The notes below the pieces were generated by a model. That model was given only the letters and a program-made list of their open reading frames with translations, did not search any database and was not told the DNA's origin. Positions 1-8,353 of a stretch of DNA of 64,000 nt are shown piece after piece. The position numbers and the translations under genes are program-made. The stretch is from CAVQEK01 sp964596645 (GTDB taxonomy: Bacteria > Bacteroidota > Bacteroidia > Cytophagales > Cyclobacteriaceae): the NCBI GenBank assembly GCA_964596645.1, contig CAZQVB010000026.1:1-64000 (forward strand). Reading direction: 5' to 3'. The stretch's first letter is position 1, and each line of letters opens with the position of its first letter.

Positions 1-61
1 TTTGCGGTAAAGCAAGACAATAGAGTAGCAAGTCGGGCATTTTAAATTTGAAGTATTGAAA

Positions 62-235
62 ATGACAGAGCACTTATTCAACGACTATAAGCACCGCCTC
101 AATGCATTGGATGATGATATCAGAAAGCTGGCTTCAAAATATGCTGAAGAATTCTACATCCAGGGTAAATGCACAAAGGAAGAAGCTATTGACCGGGCAA
201 TTGCGAAAGCTGAAATGAAAAAAAGAAATTTATAA
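62..235 (+). CDS. Small hypothetical protein (57 aa)
   Basis: An ATG-started frame of 57 codons ends in TAA at 233-235, 17 bases before the next gene in the same direction. The product is charged and looks helical, with an EEAIDRAIAKAEMKKR tail. I do not recognise a family. Coding is inferred from the spacing to the downstream gene, the clean start and stop, and the coding-like composition. It could be the distal gene of an operon that begins left of the window. Confidence 0.5.
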   Translation: MTEHLFNDYKHRLNALDDDIRKLASKYAEEFYIQGKCTKEEAIDRAIAKAEMKKRNL

Positions 236-252
236 CTTAACTATAGACCACT

Positions 253-609
253 ATGCTACAGATACTTGAATTCACCAAAAATAATATAATAGCCACCAGG
301 GCTGAGGATAACCTGACTGAAAAGGATATCCAGAAAATACATCCCTTGATTCATAACATTGTGAACCGTGGGCAAAAAGTACGGTGGTACTTTGAGATGG
401 AGAATTTTTCCGGATGGAAGTTCAATGCTTTCTGGAAGGATTTAAAAATGGATTTGTCGCATGCTGATGATTATGAAAAGATAGCCATGGTAGGCGAAAA
501 GAAATGGCAGGAATGGATCACCCAGTTTATGAAACCATTTACCAATGCGGAAATCCGTTACTTTGATTTGGAAAATAATGATGAGGCAAAGGAATGGATT
601 GGGCAGTAA
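253..609 (+). CDS. SpoIIAA-like (STAS-related) protein
   Basis: The 118-aa product matches the pattern of the SpoIIAA-like family: an N-terminal beta strand, RGQKVRWYFEMENFSGW in the middle, then VGEKKWQEWITQFMKPF and AEIRYFDLENNDEAKEWI at the end. Family members are small soluble proteins with a STAS-like fold, often linked to stress or membrane association; the molecular role is not settled. Length is normal for the family. It sits 17 bases after a small frame in the same direction and converges with the toxin gene on the other strand. Confidence 0.75.
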   Translation: MLQILEFTKNNIIATRAEDNLTEKDIQKIHPLIHNIVNRGQKVRWYFEMENFSGWKFNAFWKDLKMDLSHADDYEKIAMVGEKKWQEWITQFMKPFTNAEIRYFDLENNDEAKEWIGQ

Positions 610-685
610 TAGCTTATAACATATTGCGGACGGAACTGAAAGAAGAGAGTGTAGACGGATGTTATTTATATCACATAGATAGAGC

Positions 686-1594
686 TTATTTGTTACCGTC
701 AAATTTGGCTTGCAAAGACTTCAATTGTCCTTCATACTTATCCAGATTGCTATCTTTGAGTTGCTGAAGATTCTGCAACTTCCATTGAACAGAAGGAAAC
801 CGCTCAAAATCATAAATAGTCCAGTCAGGCTGAAGGCTTTGAAAAGATATCAGAAATTCTTTATCCTTTGAAGTCAGGCTCTGGTGTATTCTTTCTAACA
901 GGGTCTCTCTGGTTTTTTCAAAATCGGAGTAATCAAAGGGTTCATTGGTCATTCCTTCAAATTGATTCGTCAGTGTAGCTTTTTGATCAAGAAAATTTGG
1001 ATAGAGCAACTCTTCAATAGGGCGATTGCTACTCAGGATGGCCAGAAGCAATCCTTCTTTATGCTCATCAGTGAATTCAGTATTTTCTAAAAAATATTTG
1101 ACATCAAATAGATCCCGTGGATGCTGACGATCCAGCGCAGCACATATTTTACCACCATAGAGTTGTCCTTCTCCAACTACTAAAACTTCACAAAATGCCT
1201 CAAACTCGTCCTGGGCTTTGTCGCACAAAGGAAGTTTCCGTGGTTCATTTAATACTCCTCTGTTGGTTTGATTGACTTCCAGTTTGACTTGTACACCTTG
1301 ATGAGCGATCAAGAGTTTAGAAGTTTCCTGCACAAGCGATATTTTGGCTTTTGGCAGGACAGAAAGGATACTTTCTTCTATCCTTGAAAGCCCATCCGAT
1401 ATATTTTGCAGTGAAGTTTCCCTGTCTTCAATAGGAAGATAAGTCAGATCAATATCAACGGATAATCGTGGCATATTACGGACAAACAGATTAATGGCCG
1501 TGCCACCATGTAAAGCAAAAAAAGTCTCTTTAGCTACTTCCGGTAATACATCGAGCAACAGAGCTACTTGTCTTTTGTAAGTTTCAGTGGCCAT
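686..1594 (-). CDS. AbiEii/AbiGii-type nucleotidyltransferase toxin
   Basis: This is the toxin half of a type IV toxin-antitoxin pair. The 302-aa product has the nucleotidyltransferase signature HGGTA at residues 29-33 followed by SVDIDL with the metal-binding aspartates D47 and D49, and the family motif of the type GKICAALDRQHPRDLFDV further on. AbiEii toxins transfer nucleotides to cell targets and cause abortive infection or growth arrest. I chose the start at 1594 because it overlaps the antitoxin stop codon by 11 bases; a longer in-frame start at 1684 would overlap the antitoxin gene far more. Translation is probably coupled to the antitoxin. Confidence 0.85.
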   Translation of the reverse strand: MATETYKRQVALLLDVLPEVAKETFFALHGGTAINLFVRNMPRLSVDIDLTYLPIEDRETSLQNISDGLSRIEESILSVLPKAKISLVQETSKLLIAHQGVQVKLEVNQTNRGVLNEPRKLPLCDKAQDEFEAFCEVLVVGEGQLYGGKICAALDRQHPRDLFDVKYFLENTEFTDEHKEGLLLAILSSNRPIEELLYPNFLDQKATLTNQFEGMTNEPFDYSDFEKTRETLLERIHQSLTSKDKEFLISFQSLQPDWTIYDFERFPSVQWKLQNLQQLKDSNLDKYEGQLKSLQAKFDGNK

Positions 1595-2357
1595 AATTCT
1601 CCAGTTCTTTAGGTACGGTGATTTGATATTTGGGTATGTAGGTTCCGTTTTTAGCGAGACTTCTTTTACCACTTCCCAGGTCAATTTTTTCTGGTTTTAA
1701 ATAATTAAACCAGGCATGCTTGGCTTTCTCTGCCAGGTAAAGAAATAAGCGTTTTACTTTTATAGAAGTACATGACTCAAGCAATGCCTGCACCTTGGCC
1801 GGTTGTAGGTTATTCAGGCTCTCCATTAATTCGTAGCATTCCACCAAAGACTGATTTTCAGGCACCAAATACAAACATTCCAGCATAGCCCTGGCAGCAC
1901 CGGATATGTTGAGCTGGTAGGTTTGATGATCCACGTTGCTCAAACCAACATCAGGAGGAAGAAAAGAGGAGCTGTAATAACTTATTTCCACGTTCCACGG
2001 ATACTCCCTAAACCATATAGGCAACCGTTCATCCTTTCCACCAAAAAGGGTCACCTTTTTTTGTGAAAGCTCCAGGTATTGTGACTTTCCCAGAAATGAA
2101 AGGGTGGTTTTGGCACCCATATGTATGCTCAGGCCCTTTTGTTGCTGTAAGGCATAAAGCCCTCCGGTGTAATCTATTTTTTCACCGGTACGTTTCATCG
2201 CCCCTGTACCGATGGACTCCAGCCAATGGCTTTTGCGATACCGTTTTTGCAAATCCAGGCTGTATCCTTGCTCAGACAACCAGGATGACAGCAAGACAAC
2301 CCCAGAAGGTTGAGACTGAAGCAATTGGTTTATTTTAGATTCTTTTTGGGTACTCAT
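1584..2357 (-). CDS. AbiEi-type antitoxin, type IV toxin-antitoxin
   Basis: The 257-aa product lies directly upstream of the AbiEii toxin and overlaps its start, the usual order of AbiE loci. Its N terminus (KINQLLQSQPSGVVLLSSWL and following) fits a winged-helix DNA-binding segment, and the middle and C-terminal parts fit the AbiEi antitoxin domain. Known AbiEi proteins repress their own promoter and neutralise the toxin without tight binding. The call rests on context and overall pattern; no single diagnostic motif was used. Confidence 0.7.
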   Translation of the reverse strand: MSTQKESKINQLLQSQPSGVVLLSSWLSEQGYSLDLQKRYRKSHWLESIGTGAMKRTGEKIDYTGGLYALQQQKGLSIHMGAKTTLSFLGKSQYLELSQKKVTLFGGKDERLPIWFREYPWNVEISYYSSSFLPPDVGLSNVDHQTYQLNISGAARAMLECLYLVPENQSLVECYELMESLNNLQPAKVQALLESCTSIKVKRLFLYLAEKAKHAWFNYLKPEKIDLGSGKRSLAKNGTYIPKYQITVPKELENYGH

Positions 2358-2534
2358 AGTACGAATATCGTCATAAAAATAAACCTATTCAAGAGTTTGG
2401 TTTAAATAAAATACTATAAAGGTGCTTTCAGTACCTAATTATTAATAATTATAAACCACTTGCATTCTACTTAAATACATACTGACAGGAATTTTGCCAT
2501 TTTTATCTGTCGGAACTAAAAGTGAAGGCAGACC

Positions 2535-2645
2535 AACCTCCCAAGGATATAACAACTGCCTTCTTCCGGTATTCAACCCTTTCACTTCCTGTAGTTTTAG
2601 ACGTAGTGTCTCCCGGCTGATGCCGAACCTTTCGGCCAGTTTTGT
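2535..2645 (-). pseudogene. Broken copy of the small HTH gene at 6593-6778
   Basis: Read on the minus strand, this stretch encodes KLAERFGISRETLRLKL then VKGLNTGRRQLLYPWEV, nearly the same residues as the intact gene at 6593-6778. It has no start codon and its end does not match, so it is a remnant. The two copies are in the same orientation and flank the block 2766-6554. The intergenic region 2358-2765 otherwise holds only a palindrome near 2716; I see no other gene in it. Confidence 0.7.
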
Positions 2646-2707
2646 TTAGCCAGTAAACTCTGTTTCTAAAACTTAAACTGCAATAATTCAGAATAACAAT
2701 TCCAGCC

Positions 2708-2724
2708 CCGACCGTTTCAGTCGG
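2708..2724. promoter_or_regulatory. Palindrome upstream of the SDR operon, possible operator
   Basis: CCGAC and GTCGG form an inverted repeat around a short centre, about 42 bases before the SDR start codon at 2766. The position suits an operator or a leader hairpin. There is no T-run, so it is not a classical terminator. This is a position-based suggestion only. Confidence 0.3.
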
Positions 2725-2765
2725 TTCATTCGTCAGAAGGATGTAAAACAAAAAAATGACGAATT

Positions 2766-3569
2766 ATGGAAACATTAAAAAACAAAGTAGCGGCTGTTTT
2801 TGCAGCGAATGGTGAAATAGCCCGCGAAGTTGCCAAAGCATTTGCCAGAAACGGGGCTTATGTATTTCTCTCGGGCAGAAATCCGGAAAAAATTGAAGAA
2901 TTGGCCAAGGAAATTGAACATGAAGGGGGGCACTGTGAAGCCCACCAGGTGGATGTAACGGATGAAAAAGCCATTGACAAACACCTGAAACATATCGTTT
3001 CCAAAAAAGCCAAGCTGGACGTAGTATTCAATGGAGTTGGCCTGCGGGCTGCCGATGCAGGCTATGGAACGCCTGCTTCGGAATTGTCTTTCAATCAGTT
3101 CATGAAGCCTATTGAACTCCATGTAGGCAGCCAGTTTATTACCTCACGACTGGCAGCTAAGTACATGATGAAAACAGGTATCAGGGGCACGATCATCACG
3201 CTCACAGCCAGTTTATCCCGGATCAAGACCCCTTTCATGGCAGGGATTACAGCAGCATGTACAGCCATAGAGGGCATGACACGCTCCCTGGCAGCAGAAT
3301 ATGGCAGGGCGGGCATCAAAGTGATTTGCCTGAACCCTACCGCACTGGTGGATACCCGTACCATTAAAGAGACCAATGCGGCCAATGCAAAAACAGCCGG
3401 GATACCCGAAGAACAATTTGCAGAGATGCTCCAACAAGGCTACCTCACAGGGCAAAGCCCCACGACCAAAGATATTGGCCAGCTGGCTGCCTTTCTGGCC
3501 ACTGAAACAGGGGCACTGCTCAATAGCCACGTGGTAGATGCAGATTTTGGAAGCATGAATGTCATTTAA
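2766..3569 (+). CDS. SDR-fold oxidoreductase, catalytic residues altered
   Basis: The 267-aa product has the length and order of a short-chain dehydrogenase: an N-terminal Rossmann part (AAVFAANGEIAREVAKAFA), a D-V dyad, a central strand and SRSLAAEYG-like helix. However, the usual TGxxxGIG glycine motif is degenerate. The YxxxK active site is also not visible: the position reads AGITAACTAIEGMTRSL where YSASKAAL is expected. It may be a divergent or non-catalytic member. It starts a close operon with the DoxX-like and dehydrogenase genes, so a redox role with them is likely. Confidence 0.75.
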   Translation: METLKNKVAAVFAANGEIAREVAKAFARNGAYVFLSGRNPEKIEELAKEIEHEGGHCEAHQVDVTDEKAIDKHLKHIVSKKAKLDVVFNGVGLRAADAGYGTPASELSFNQFMKPIELHVGSQFITSRLAAKYMMKTGIRGTIITLTASLSRIKTPFMAGITAACTAIEGMTRSLAAEYGRAGIKVICLNPTALVDTRTIKETNAANAKTAGIPEEQFAEMLQQGYLTGQSPTTKDIGQLAAFLATETGALLNSHVVDADFGSMNVI

Positions 3570-3579
3570 ACATAGGAAA

Positions 3580-3960
3580 ATGAGAAGTAAAACTTTGACA
3601 ACTATAGGAAGATGGATGTTTGCACTGACCTTTATTATGGGCGGGCTTCTCCATGTTACAGGACCTGAATTTACAGCCACACAAGTTCCTGCAATTTTCG
3701 GTGCACCCTACTTTTGGGTGTACTTTACCGGCATAGGGCAGCTTGCTTTTGCCGTAAGCGCACTCGTAAAAAAGTATGATCAGCTGGCGGCACTTCTGCT
3801 CTGTCTGATGATGATGGTTTTTATCGCCACTATGCACATCCCAAAAGCAGTCGGAGGCGATTTTATGGGGGTGATCAGCACGATGCGGGACTTTGGCTAT
3901 GCCGGGGCAGCATTGCTCTATGCCGGGTCCATCGCTTCAGATAAATTTATTAAATCATGA
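3580..3960 (+). CDS. DoxX-like four-helix membrane protein
   Basis: The product (126 aa from the chosen start) has four predicted membrane segments: WMFALTFIMGGLLHVTG, FWVYFTGIGQLAFAVSAL, QLAALLLCLMMMVFIATM and FGYAGAALLYAGSIA. This is the layout of DoxX/DoxD-type proteins, which are often tied to respiratory or thiosulfate redox functions, though most members are not characterised. I use the ATG at 3580, 10 bases after the SDR stop; an in-frame ATG at 3559 overlaps the SDR gene. The stop overlaps the start of the next gene, so the three genes are probably co-translated. Confidence 0.75.
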   Translation: MRSKTLTTIGRWMFALTFIMGGLLHVTGPEFTATQVPAIFGAPYFWVYFTGIGQLAFAVSALVKKYDQLAALLLCLMMMVFIATMHIPKAVGGDFMGVISTMRDFGYAGAALLYAGSIASDKFIKS

Positions 3961-5006
3961 CCTTGCAAAACAATGAACAAGCCTTCATCCATGGGTTTGG
4001 CAGCCCTTCTTCTATTGTGCTGGAGCAATCAGAGGTACCTGAGCCTAAAGCTGGTGAAGTGCTGGTGCGGGTGGAGGCATCCGGTATATGTGCCACTGAT
4101 ATTTTGATCCGGAAAGGTATTTATCCTTTGTTAAAGGAAAAACCACCCTTTGCCCTGGGTTATGATTTAGTGGGTTTTGTGGTTAAAACAGATGAAAATA
4201 CCACTTGCCAGGCAGGTGAACGGGTAGCGGCCTTGGTTCAAACCGGAGGAAATTCCAGGTTTCTTTGTATTGAGGCGTCCAGGTTGTTAAGAATATCCAC
4301 AAAAAATGATGCAACAAAAGCAGTTTGCCTACCACTAAACTACATGACCGCCTATCAGATGCTTCAACAGGCTCAATGCCTTGAGAAAGGGAAGGTGGTT
4401 TTGGTACAAGGGGGCTCCGGTGCCGTGGGTACCGCCCTCTGCCAATTGGGCCGGCATTTTGGATTGAAAGTAGTGGCCACTGCATCCTTGCATAAGCAGG
4501 ACTATGTAAGGAAGCAAGGGGCTGTTGCCGTAGATTATAGATCGGAACATTTGGCCAAAGACCTGAAAGGCCATGCCCCAGATGGCTATGATGCCGCTTT
4601 TGATGCAATTGGAAACAAAAGTTTCCCCCGGTCTTTTAAACTGCTAAATTCCCGGGGCACACTGATTACCTATGGCACCTTGGAAAAGGCATCTGCCATT
4701 GAAAAGAAAACTTTTCTAAACTTCTTGGGCTTCGGGTGGTCTTTTGCCCTTATGATGCTGGGCAATTGGTGTAGAAATCTTTGGAACGGAGACAAAAAAG
4801 CCCATTTCTTTGGTGTAGTGACGAGCCTGGAAAAAGACAAAGAGAAATTTCAACGTGACCTGGATTTTTTGGTGGGTTTATTAGAAAGTGGGGCGATAAA
4901 ACCGGAAATTCATAAAGAACTAAGCTTGCATGAAGTAAAAAAAGGGCATGAAATGTATGAAAACGGGGAAGTATGCGGGCAATTGGTTATCAATATGTAT
5001 AAATAA
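3957..5006 (+). CDS. MDR-family NAD(P)-dependent alcohol dehydrogenase / quinone reductase-like
   Basis: The 349-aa product has the two-domain layout of medium-chain dehydrogenases: an N-terminal GroES-like domain (GEVLVRVEASGICATDILIRKG) and a Rossmann domain with VVLVQGGSGAVGTALCQLGRHFG. A possible catalytic cysteine is in ASGICATD, but the structural-zinc four-cysteine lobe is not apparent, so a zinc-free quinone oxidoreductase type is more likely. Its ATG overlaps the stop of the DoxX-like gene. The substrate cannot be told from sequence. Confidence 0.85.
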   Translation: MTLQNNEQAFIHGFGSPSSIVLEQSEVPEPKAGEVLVRVEASGICATDILIRKGIYPLLKEKPPFALGYDLVGFVVKTDENTTCQAGERVAALVQTGGNSRFLCIEASRLLRISTKNDATKAVCLPLNYMTAYQMLQQAQCLEKGKVVLVQGGSGAVGTALCQLGRHFGLKVVATASLHKQDYVRKQGAVAVDYRSEHLAKDLKGHAPDGYDAAFDAIGNKSFPRSFKLLNSRGTLITYGTLEKASAIEKKTFLNFLGFGWSFALMMLGNWCRNLWNGDKKAHFFGVVTSLEKDKEKFQRDLDFLVGLLESGAIKPEIHKELSLHEVKKGHEMYENGEVCGQLVINMYK

Positions 5007-5014
5007 AGTTTGTA

Positions 5015-5851
5015 ATGAAAAATGACAATGAATTATTAAAAAAAGCCATCAACGGCAATATCCAGGCTTTTCAAACCCTGTTCCTGGAGTTTCAGCCGCA
5101 GCTCAAATCCTATTTGTACAGGTTATTGACCGACAGGAATGATGTAGAAGACCTGTCCCAGGATACTTTCGTAAAAGCCTATGATAAACTGGTGGCTTTC
5201 AAGGGGGAATCCTCGCTGAAAACGTGGGTATTTCAGATCGCGACAAATTTAGCCTACGATCTGCTGCGTAAAAGAAGGCGATGGGCTCCTGAAGCCCAGG
5301 ACAAAGCGAAGGCACTTGCCATGTCAGACCAGGCCATTGCAGACAGTTTTGCCAGCGTGAACCACTTCTCACCCTATGGCCGGTATGATGTAAAAGAGCA
5401 TATTGATTTCTGCTTTACCTGTATTTCAAAGACGCTTAGCATTGAACACCAGGTAGCCATCATCCTGAAAGATATTTATGCTTTTTCCAGAAAAGAAATT
5501 GCCGGCATTATCAATAAATCGGAAGGTGTGGTCAAGCACCTCTTGTTTGAAGGCAGAAGGGTGATGACGGATATTTTTGAGCAGCGATGTGCCTTGATCA
5601 ATAAAAATGGCGTGTGCCATCAGTGTACTGAGTTGGCAGGGATTTATAACCCGAAACAAGCTGAAAGGGAAGAACTCATGAAAATGGACATGGTAGCAGA
5701 GGCCGAAAAATCAGATAAAAGAAAACTATATTCGCTGAGGTCAGAACTGGTATCACAGATTGATCCCTTACGTTCCCCGGGAGCCGACATGCAGGACATT
5801 ATCATGCAATGCACCCGGCAGGCCGTTGGTGAAATTGATAACATAGGTTAA
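5015..5851 (+). CDS. ECF-type RNA polymerase sigma factor with cysteine-bearing C-terminal extension
   Basis: Residues 1 to about 90 are sigma region 2 (LFLEFQPQLKSYLYRLL, DVEDLSQDTFVKAYDKL, LKTWVFQIATNLAYDLLRKRRR). Region 4 follows at about 130-190 (AIILKDIYAFSRKEIAGII, EGVVKHLLFEGRRVM). After it comes an extension of roughly 85 residues that begins with C201-H-Q-C204. C-terminal extensions of ECF sigma factors can act as built-in regulators, and a CxxC could sense redox state or bind zinc. It follows the dehydrogenase gene by 8 bases, so it may control this operon. No anti-sigma gene is next to it. Confidence 0.85.
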   Translation: MKNDNELLKKAINGNIQAFQTLFLEFQPQLKSYLYRLLTDRNDVEDLSQDTFVKAYDKLVAFKGESSLKTWVFQIATNLAYDLLRKRRRWAPEAQDKAKALAMSDQAIADSFASVNHFSPYGRYDVKEHIDFCFTCISKTLSIEHQVAIILKDIYAFSRKEIAGIINKSEGVVKHLLFEGRRVMTDIFEQRCALINKNGVCHQCTELAGIYNPKQAEREELMKMDMVAEAEKSDKRKLYSLRSELVSQIDPLRSPGADMQDIIMQCTRQAVGEIDNIG

Positions 5852-5882
5852 ATAACGGATAGCATACCAAAACATTAAAAAG

Positions 5883-6554
5883 ATGATTGACAAAGCAACA
5901 ATTATATTCTTGAAAGAACTAAAAGCCCATAATAGCAAAGAGTGGTTCCACGCCAATAAAGAAAAATATCAACTCGCCAAAAATAACTTTCTGGAAGTTA
6001 CAGAGTGGTTGATAGCGCAAATTGGAGCGTTTGATGATGCGGTTCGGCAATCTGGCCTGGAAGCAAAACAATGCATTATGCGCATTAACCGGGATATTCG
6101 TTTTAGCAAAGATAAGTCCCCTTATAAAACCAATTTCTTTGCCTATATCAACCGGGGAGGTAAAAAAAGTCCTTTTGCCGGATATTATTTGAGTATTGGG
6201 GCCAATGAATCATTTTTGGGCGGTGGTAACTATATGCCTGATAAAAACATACTGGATAAAATCCGACAAGAAATAGATTACAATTTTGAAGAATTTTCTG
6301 ATATCATACATAATGAATCTTTTGTCAGTTCCTATCCGAAAGGCTTACAATCCCATGAGCAACTCAGCCGCCCACCCAAAGGCTATGAAAAAGAAAACCC
6401 GGCCATTGAGTTTCTTAAATACAAAGGTTTTTATACCCAGCAATTCTTAAGCGATCTGGATTTATCATATAAAAGAATTGAGGAAAAAATTGTTGGACAA
6501 TTTAAAGCAGTGAAACCTTTGGTAGCTTTTTTAAACAGGGCGATAGAGGCATAG
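5883..6554 (+). CDS. DUF2461 family protein
   Basis: The 223-aa product shows the family features: FLKELKAHNSKEWFHANK at the start, MRINRDIRFSKDKSPYKTNF in the middle, then GYYLSIGANESFLGGGNYMP. These proteins are widespread and conserved in Bacteroidota, of normal length here, with no agreed biochemical function. It is the last gene of the block 2766-6554 and lies 31 bases after the sigma factor gene. Confidence 0.85.
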   Translation: MIDKATIIFLKELKAHNSKEWFHANKEKYQLAKNNFLEVTEWLIAQIGAFDDAVRQSGLEAKQCIMRINRDIRFSKDKSPYKTNFFAYINRGGKKSPFAGYYLSIGANESFLGGGNYMPDKNILDKIRQEIDYNFEEFSDIIHNESFVSSYPKGLQSHEQLSRPPKGYEKENPAIEFLKYKGFYTQQFLSDLDLSYKRIEEKIVGQFKAVKPLVAFLNRAIEA

Positions 6555-6592
6555 TTCAATTTTCAAGAAAGCTATAAATCATTTATCCAAAA

Positions 6593-6778
6593 CTATATGC
6601 AAGAACCAAACTCCTCATAAATTAACCTTACCTCCCAGGGATACAATAACTGCCTTCTTCCCGTGTTCAACCCTTTTACCAACTTCAATTTCAGGCGTAA
6701 AGTTTCCCGGCTGATACCAAACCTTTCGGCCAGTTCTGCCTTGCTTACAAACCGAATTTCAGAAAAAAGTCTGTCCAT
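6593..6778 (-). CDS. Small HTH protein, DUF4248-like
   Basis: The 61-aa product contains a helix-turn-helix (VSKAELAERFGISRETLRLKL) and ends LLYPWEVRLIYEEFG. This resembles the DUF4248 class of small Bacteroidota proteins, which end in a P-x-x-V-x-x-I-x-x-x-[LF]-G pattern. It is divergent from the large operon that starts at 6963 and could regulate it. A broken copy sits at 2535-2645 and a related but distinct protein at 17773-18036. Confidence 0.65.
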   Translation of the reverse strand: MDRLFSEIRFVSKAELAERFGISRETLRLKLKLVKGLNTGRRQLLYPWEVRLIYEEFGSCI

Positions 6779-6962
6779 TGTAAACCGTTTAAAACCATCA
6801 GGGATTTAAGAGCCAAGTGTTACCAAATAGCAGCATAGAAACCCTTCAAACTCCTAAAAATAACAGTTTTTAACCGAAATCCCCTGAACTAAACAAGCCT
6901 TGCCAAGCCCTCTTGGACTGGATAGAAAATAAATATTCATTTGAGAAAAAAAGTAAAATCAG

Positions 6963-7424
6963 ATGCTCAAATGGATCGCAGGTGGAGCGGCCGCTTTTTT
7001 CGCAGGCCGGTATTTGTTGAGGCTCAATCAGGCTTCCAAGACTATCGTCACCCGGACTTCCCTCCAGGTTAACAAAGTCAGCTTGTCAGGCATTGAATTG
7101 AAAGCTGGCGTGCGCTTGCAAAACCCAAATCCGATCAACCTGTCCATCCAATATCCCTTTGTCAACTTAACCTACAAAGATGCTTCCCTTGGCTCTTCTC
7201 AGGTCAAAGATGAGACCATCCTAATCCCTGCCAATGGCGAACAATCCTTCAATATCACCATTCAGTCAGCGGGGTGGCTCTCGCTCATCCAGGCATTAGG
7301 CACCGAACTGGTGCAGAAAATCCGCAGCGGGCAAAAAGCGGTGCTGGATGTGGTTTCTACCATGACTACCAAAGTCAACGGCCTGCCATATTCGCAGCAA
7401 GAAACCCTCAAACTTACCATCTAA
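6963..7424 (+). CDS. Membrane-anchored LEA-2-like (water-stress fold) protein
   Basis: The 153-aa product starts with a glycine/alanine-rich membrane segment (LKWIAGGAAAFFAGRYLL) followed by a beta-rich domain with VSLSGIELKAGVRLQNPNPINL, the hallmark of LEA type 2 beta-sandwich domains. It is the first gene of a dense operon running to 17762. The preceding 184 bases carry a short palindrome (CCAAG/CTTGG near 6910). In this setting a role as a minor virion or membrane-surface protein is inferred, not shown. Confidence 0.7.
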   Translation: MLKWIAGGAAAFFAGRYLLRLNQASKTIVTRTSLQVNKVSLSGIELKAGVRLQNPNPINLSIQYPFVNLTYKDASLGSSQVKDETILIPANGEQSFNITIQSAGWLSLIQALGTELVQKIRSGQKAVLDVVSTMTTKVNGLPYSQQETLKLTI

Positions 7425-8347
7425 TGCAAGCTCTGAAGAAACGACATATCGCTACAGGCCATGCGTTTGACAAGCTTTTTCCCAAGAGCATCAAGCAGGA
7501 TAAAGTCATCCGCCCGGAAGGCAAAGCCCGACTGCACCACACCATTAACCTGATAAAACAGATTGTCCGGGATACCAAAGGCGATACAGCCTTGCTGGCT
7601 AAAACCTTAAAAGGTGATACCCTGAAAGATACCTGTGAGAACATCTGGAATTTTGTCTATAAGCATATCCAATATACCAGGGACAAGGTCGGAATAGAAC
7701 AGGTGAGGCGGCCATCCCGCACCTGGACTGATAGGAAAACAGGCGTGGATTGTGATTGTTATACCGTCTTTATTTCCAGCATTTTAACGAATCTGAACAT
7801 CCCTCACAAGGTGCGAATCACCAAATACGGAGGCAAGCCCTATTTCCAGCATATCTACCCAGTTGTGCCTAGCGGTACCGGTTATCTCACCCTGGATTGT
7901 GTGACTGATCAATTCAACTATGAAGTACCCTATTCGGAAGCCAGGGATTTTGGTATGGACGAACGCAAACCTGTAGGAGAGGTAAATGGCATCCGGGAAG
8001 TCAGTGGTGTGGATTCAGCCGACCTGCTTTTGGATGGATTGGGGATCTATAACCTTAAGCAACCGAGGCTACCGCTTCGCCAAATCAGAAAGCCTGGTCA
8101 TGAGAAAAATCAGATGACAACAAAGGATAAGCTAACGATCAGAAAGCTGCCGGAACAAAAAACATCATCCCAGCCTGCAATGCAGGTAGCACCAGCCCAG
8201 CCGAAGGTAGAGGTAGCACCTGCATGGGACAATCAAGCATCACCAAATGCTGAAGAAAAGCCAACAGGCCTGGGGTTCACTGGAAAAATCCTTCTGGCCC
8301 TGGGAATAGGCTTAGGCGCTTATAAACTAACTGAAATCTTAACATGA
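7424..8347 (+). CDS. Transglutaminase-like cysteine protease/amidase with C-terminal membrane anchor
   Basis: The 307-aa product has the transglutaminase-fold triad in order: C110 in VDCDCY, H143 in FQHIYP and D158 in TLDCV. A low-complexity stretch rich in Pro, Gln and Ala follows, and the chain ends in a single membrane span (KILLALGIGLGAYKLTEIL). The start ATG at 7424 overlaps the upstream stop by one base. Such domains in phages can cut peptidoglycan peptides or virion precursors. The residues LDGLGIYNL near 8032 recall short motifs in other proteins of this operon. Confidence 0.75.
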   Translation: MQALKKRHIATGHAFDKLFPKSIKQDKVIRPEGKARLHHTINLIKQIVRDTKGDTALLAKTLKGDTLKDTCENIWNFVYKHIQYTRDKVGIEQVRRPSRTWTDRKTGVDCDCYTVFISSILTNLNIPHKVRITKYGGKPYFQHIYPVVPSGTGYLTLDCVTDQFNYEVPYSEARDFGMDERKPVGEVNGIREVSGVDSADLLLDGLGIYNLKQPRLPLRQIRKPGHEKNQMTTKDKLTIRKLPEQKTSSQPAMQVAPAQPKVEVAPAWDNQASPNAEEKPTGLGFTGKILLALGIGLGAYKLTEILT

Positions 8348-8353
8348 TGAATT

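Noticed and set aside
2503..2751. Minus-strand open frame of 82 codons
   Set aside because: It reads the broken HTH copy in the wrong frame; the true homology is in another frame and lacks a start.
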